NCBI RefSeq assembly: GCF_000826145.2
Contig: NZ_LN651337.1
Span: forward strand, 189,774-253,773
Length of the DNA: 64,000 nt
Direction: 5' to 3'
Source of the DNA: Sporosarcina koreensis
Lineage (GTDB): Bacteria > Bacillota > Bacilli > Bacillales_A > Planococcaceae
The stretch's first letter is position 1; each line of letters begins with the position of its first letter. Below are positions 63,337 to 64,000 of this stretch, in pieces. The notes beneath the pieces were generated by a model. The model had not been told where the DNA came from. It saw only the letters and a list, made by a program, of their open reading frames with translations, and ran no database searches. The translations under genes were made by a program, and so were the position numbers.

Positions 63337-63792
63337 ATGACTGAAAACATGGACACGAAACAAGAAGAAATCCACCGAATGGAAAAGGATCTGCGCTACA
63401 TCGCCGCGATCATCAAGCAGCAGGGGCGCAAAATCCTCAGCAATTATACGATTACGCCGCCGCAGTTCGTCGCCTTGCAGTGGCTGTTCGAGCATGGGGA
63501 TATGACGATCGGCGATCTGTCGAACAAAATGTATCTAGCTTTCAGCACGACGACGGACCTCGTCGACCGGATGGAGAAAAACGAACTCGTCAAGCGGGTG
63601 AGGGATGACAAGGACCGCCGTGTCGTCCGCATCCATCTGCTCGAAGAAGGCGGGCGCGTCATCCAGGAAGTGATCGACAAGCGGCGTCAGTACCTGGAGG
63701 ATGTCATGAAGGACTTCAGTGAAGAGGAACTCCGGTCATTCACGGATCTGCTGTCGAAACTTCACGTGGAAATGAGCCCGGAACCGAAATGA
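63337..63792 (+). CDS. ysmB: MarR-family regulator (YsmB-like)
   Basis: 151 aa. Winged helix: YTITPPQFVALQWLFEHGDMTIGDLSNKMYLAFSTTTDLVDRMEKNELVKRVRDDKDRRVVRIHLLEEG, residues 38-105, with the DxRxxxxxLT-like wing. ATG 63337. Overlaps racE by 4 bp (ATGA). Same neighbours as B. subtilis ysmB; likely autoregulated, with racE under the same control. Confidence 0.9.
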   Translation: MTENMDTKQEEIHRMEKDLRYIAAIIKQQGRKILSNYTITPPQFVALQWLFEHGDMTIGDLSNKMYLAFSTTTDLVDRMEKNELVKRVRDDKDRRVVRIHLLEEGGRVIQEVIDKRRQYLEDVMKDFSEEELRSFTDLLSKLHVEMSPEPK

Positions 63793-64000
63793 GCGGGACA
63801 GCGGACTACCCGATCGGCATCATCGATTCAGGAGTGGGCGGCCTGACCGTCATGAAAGAACTGCTGGAACGGATGCCGGAGGAGAACTTCATCTACATCG
63901 GGGACGACGCCCGCTGCCCATACGGCAGCCGGTCCCCGCAAGAGATCATCCGCTTTACGAAGCAGCTGATCGGCGCACTCGACCGGTTCGGCGTCAAGCT
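63789..64000 (+). CDS. racE: Glutamate racemase, N-terminal part (3' cut by window)
   Basis: Visible 70 residues: YPIGIIDSGVGGLTVMKELLERMPEENFIYIGDDARCPYGSRSPQEI. IIDSGVGGLT and the following Asp/Ser motif are the glutamate racemase signature; the first catalytic Cys lies beyond residue 70 and is not seen. Makes D-glutamate for peptidoglycan. Starts on the ATGA overlap with the MarR gene. Confidence 0.93.
   Translation, partial: MSGTADYPIGIIDSGVGGLTVMKELLERMPEENFIYIGDDARCPYGSRSPQEIIRFTKQLIGALDRFGVK

Overview
The window is a chromosomal stretch of a low-G+C-type Firmicute (order Bacillales) with unusually high GC by eye (mid-50s percent). Gene order matches the Bacillus subtilis polA-mutM-coaE-gapB-nrdR-dnaB-dnaI-thrS, infC-rpmI-rplT-ysdA and sspI-ysgA-pheS-pheT-rnhC-zapA-cvpA-polX-mutS2-yshE-lcfA-fadR-fadB-etfB-etfA-trxA-uvrC-yslB-sdhCAB-ysmA-gerE-ysmB-racE blocks almost gene for gene. 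SspI and GerE point to a spore-forming lineage. Meso-diaminopimelate dehydrogenase and overall character suggest Planococcaceae or relatives; the genus is a guess.

Layout. 1-5.9 kb: DNA repair, CoA synthesis, gluconeogenic GAPDH, and replication initiation (nrdR-dnaB-dnaI). 6-10.4 kb: thrS behind a T-box leader, an interspersed repeat, then infC (ATT start) behind an L20-type leader with rpmI, rplT and ysdA. 10.4-34.8 kb: a region not collinear with B. subtilis: dUTPase, XRE regulator, oxidoreductases, an M3 peptidase, TrhO, a PdaC-like deacetylase, catalase, cydABDC, phospholipid genes (psd, ybfM, pssA), a tRNA-Ser(CGA), hemerythrin, RecQ, an MFS transporter and ddh. 34.8-42.3 kb: M42 aminopeptidase, ArgR-type-controlled argF, sspI, an rRNA methyltransferase, and T-box-controlled pheST. 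42.3-57.6 kb: rnhC, zapA, cvpA, polX, mutS2 and a beta-oxidation cluster (lcfA-fadR-fadB-etfBA) with trxA and uvrC. 57.6-64 kb: yslB, sdhCAB, a thioesterase with a FadR-like site, gerE, an RDD protein, a MarR regulator and the start of racE.

The least explained content lies between genes. Four arrays of a short GA(G/T)CG-cored motif, repeated every 20-21 bp, occupy gaps just beyond operon terminators (42.37-42.51, 42.62-42.77, 57.39-57.54 and 61.59-61.74 kb). Each array has its own version of the motif, and the spacers are not conserved. They are neither CRISPR nor convincingly coding, and I cannot assign them to a named family. A second dispersed family (8.3, 38.5 and 43.8 kb; two copies ending in GTTGAT inverted repeats) looks MITE-like, and one copy sits between the pheS T-box and pheS. 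Several regulatory sites can be read directly: CcpN-like sites at gapB, ARG boxes at argF, FadR boxes at fadR and at the thioesterase, and a PerR-like box at katA.
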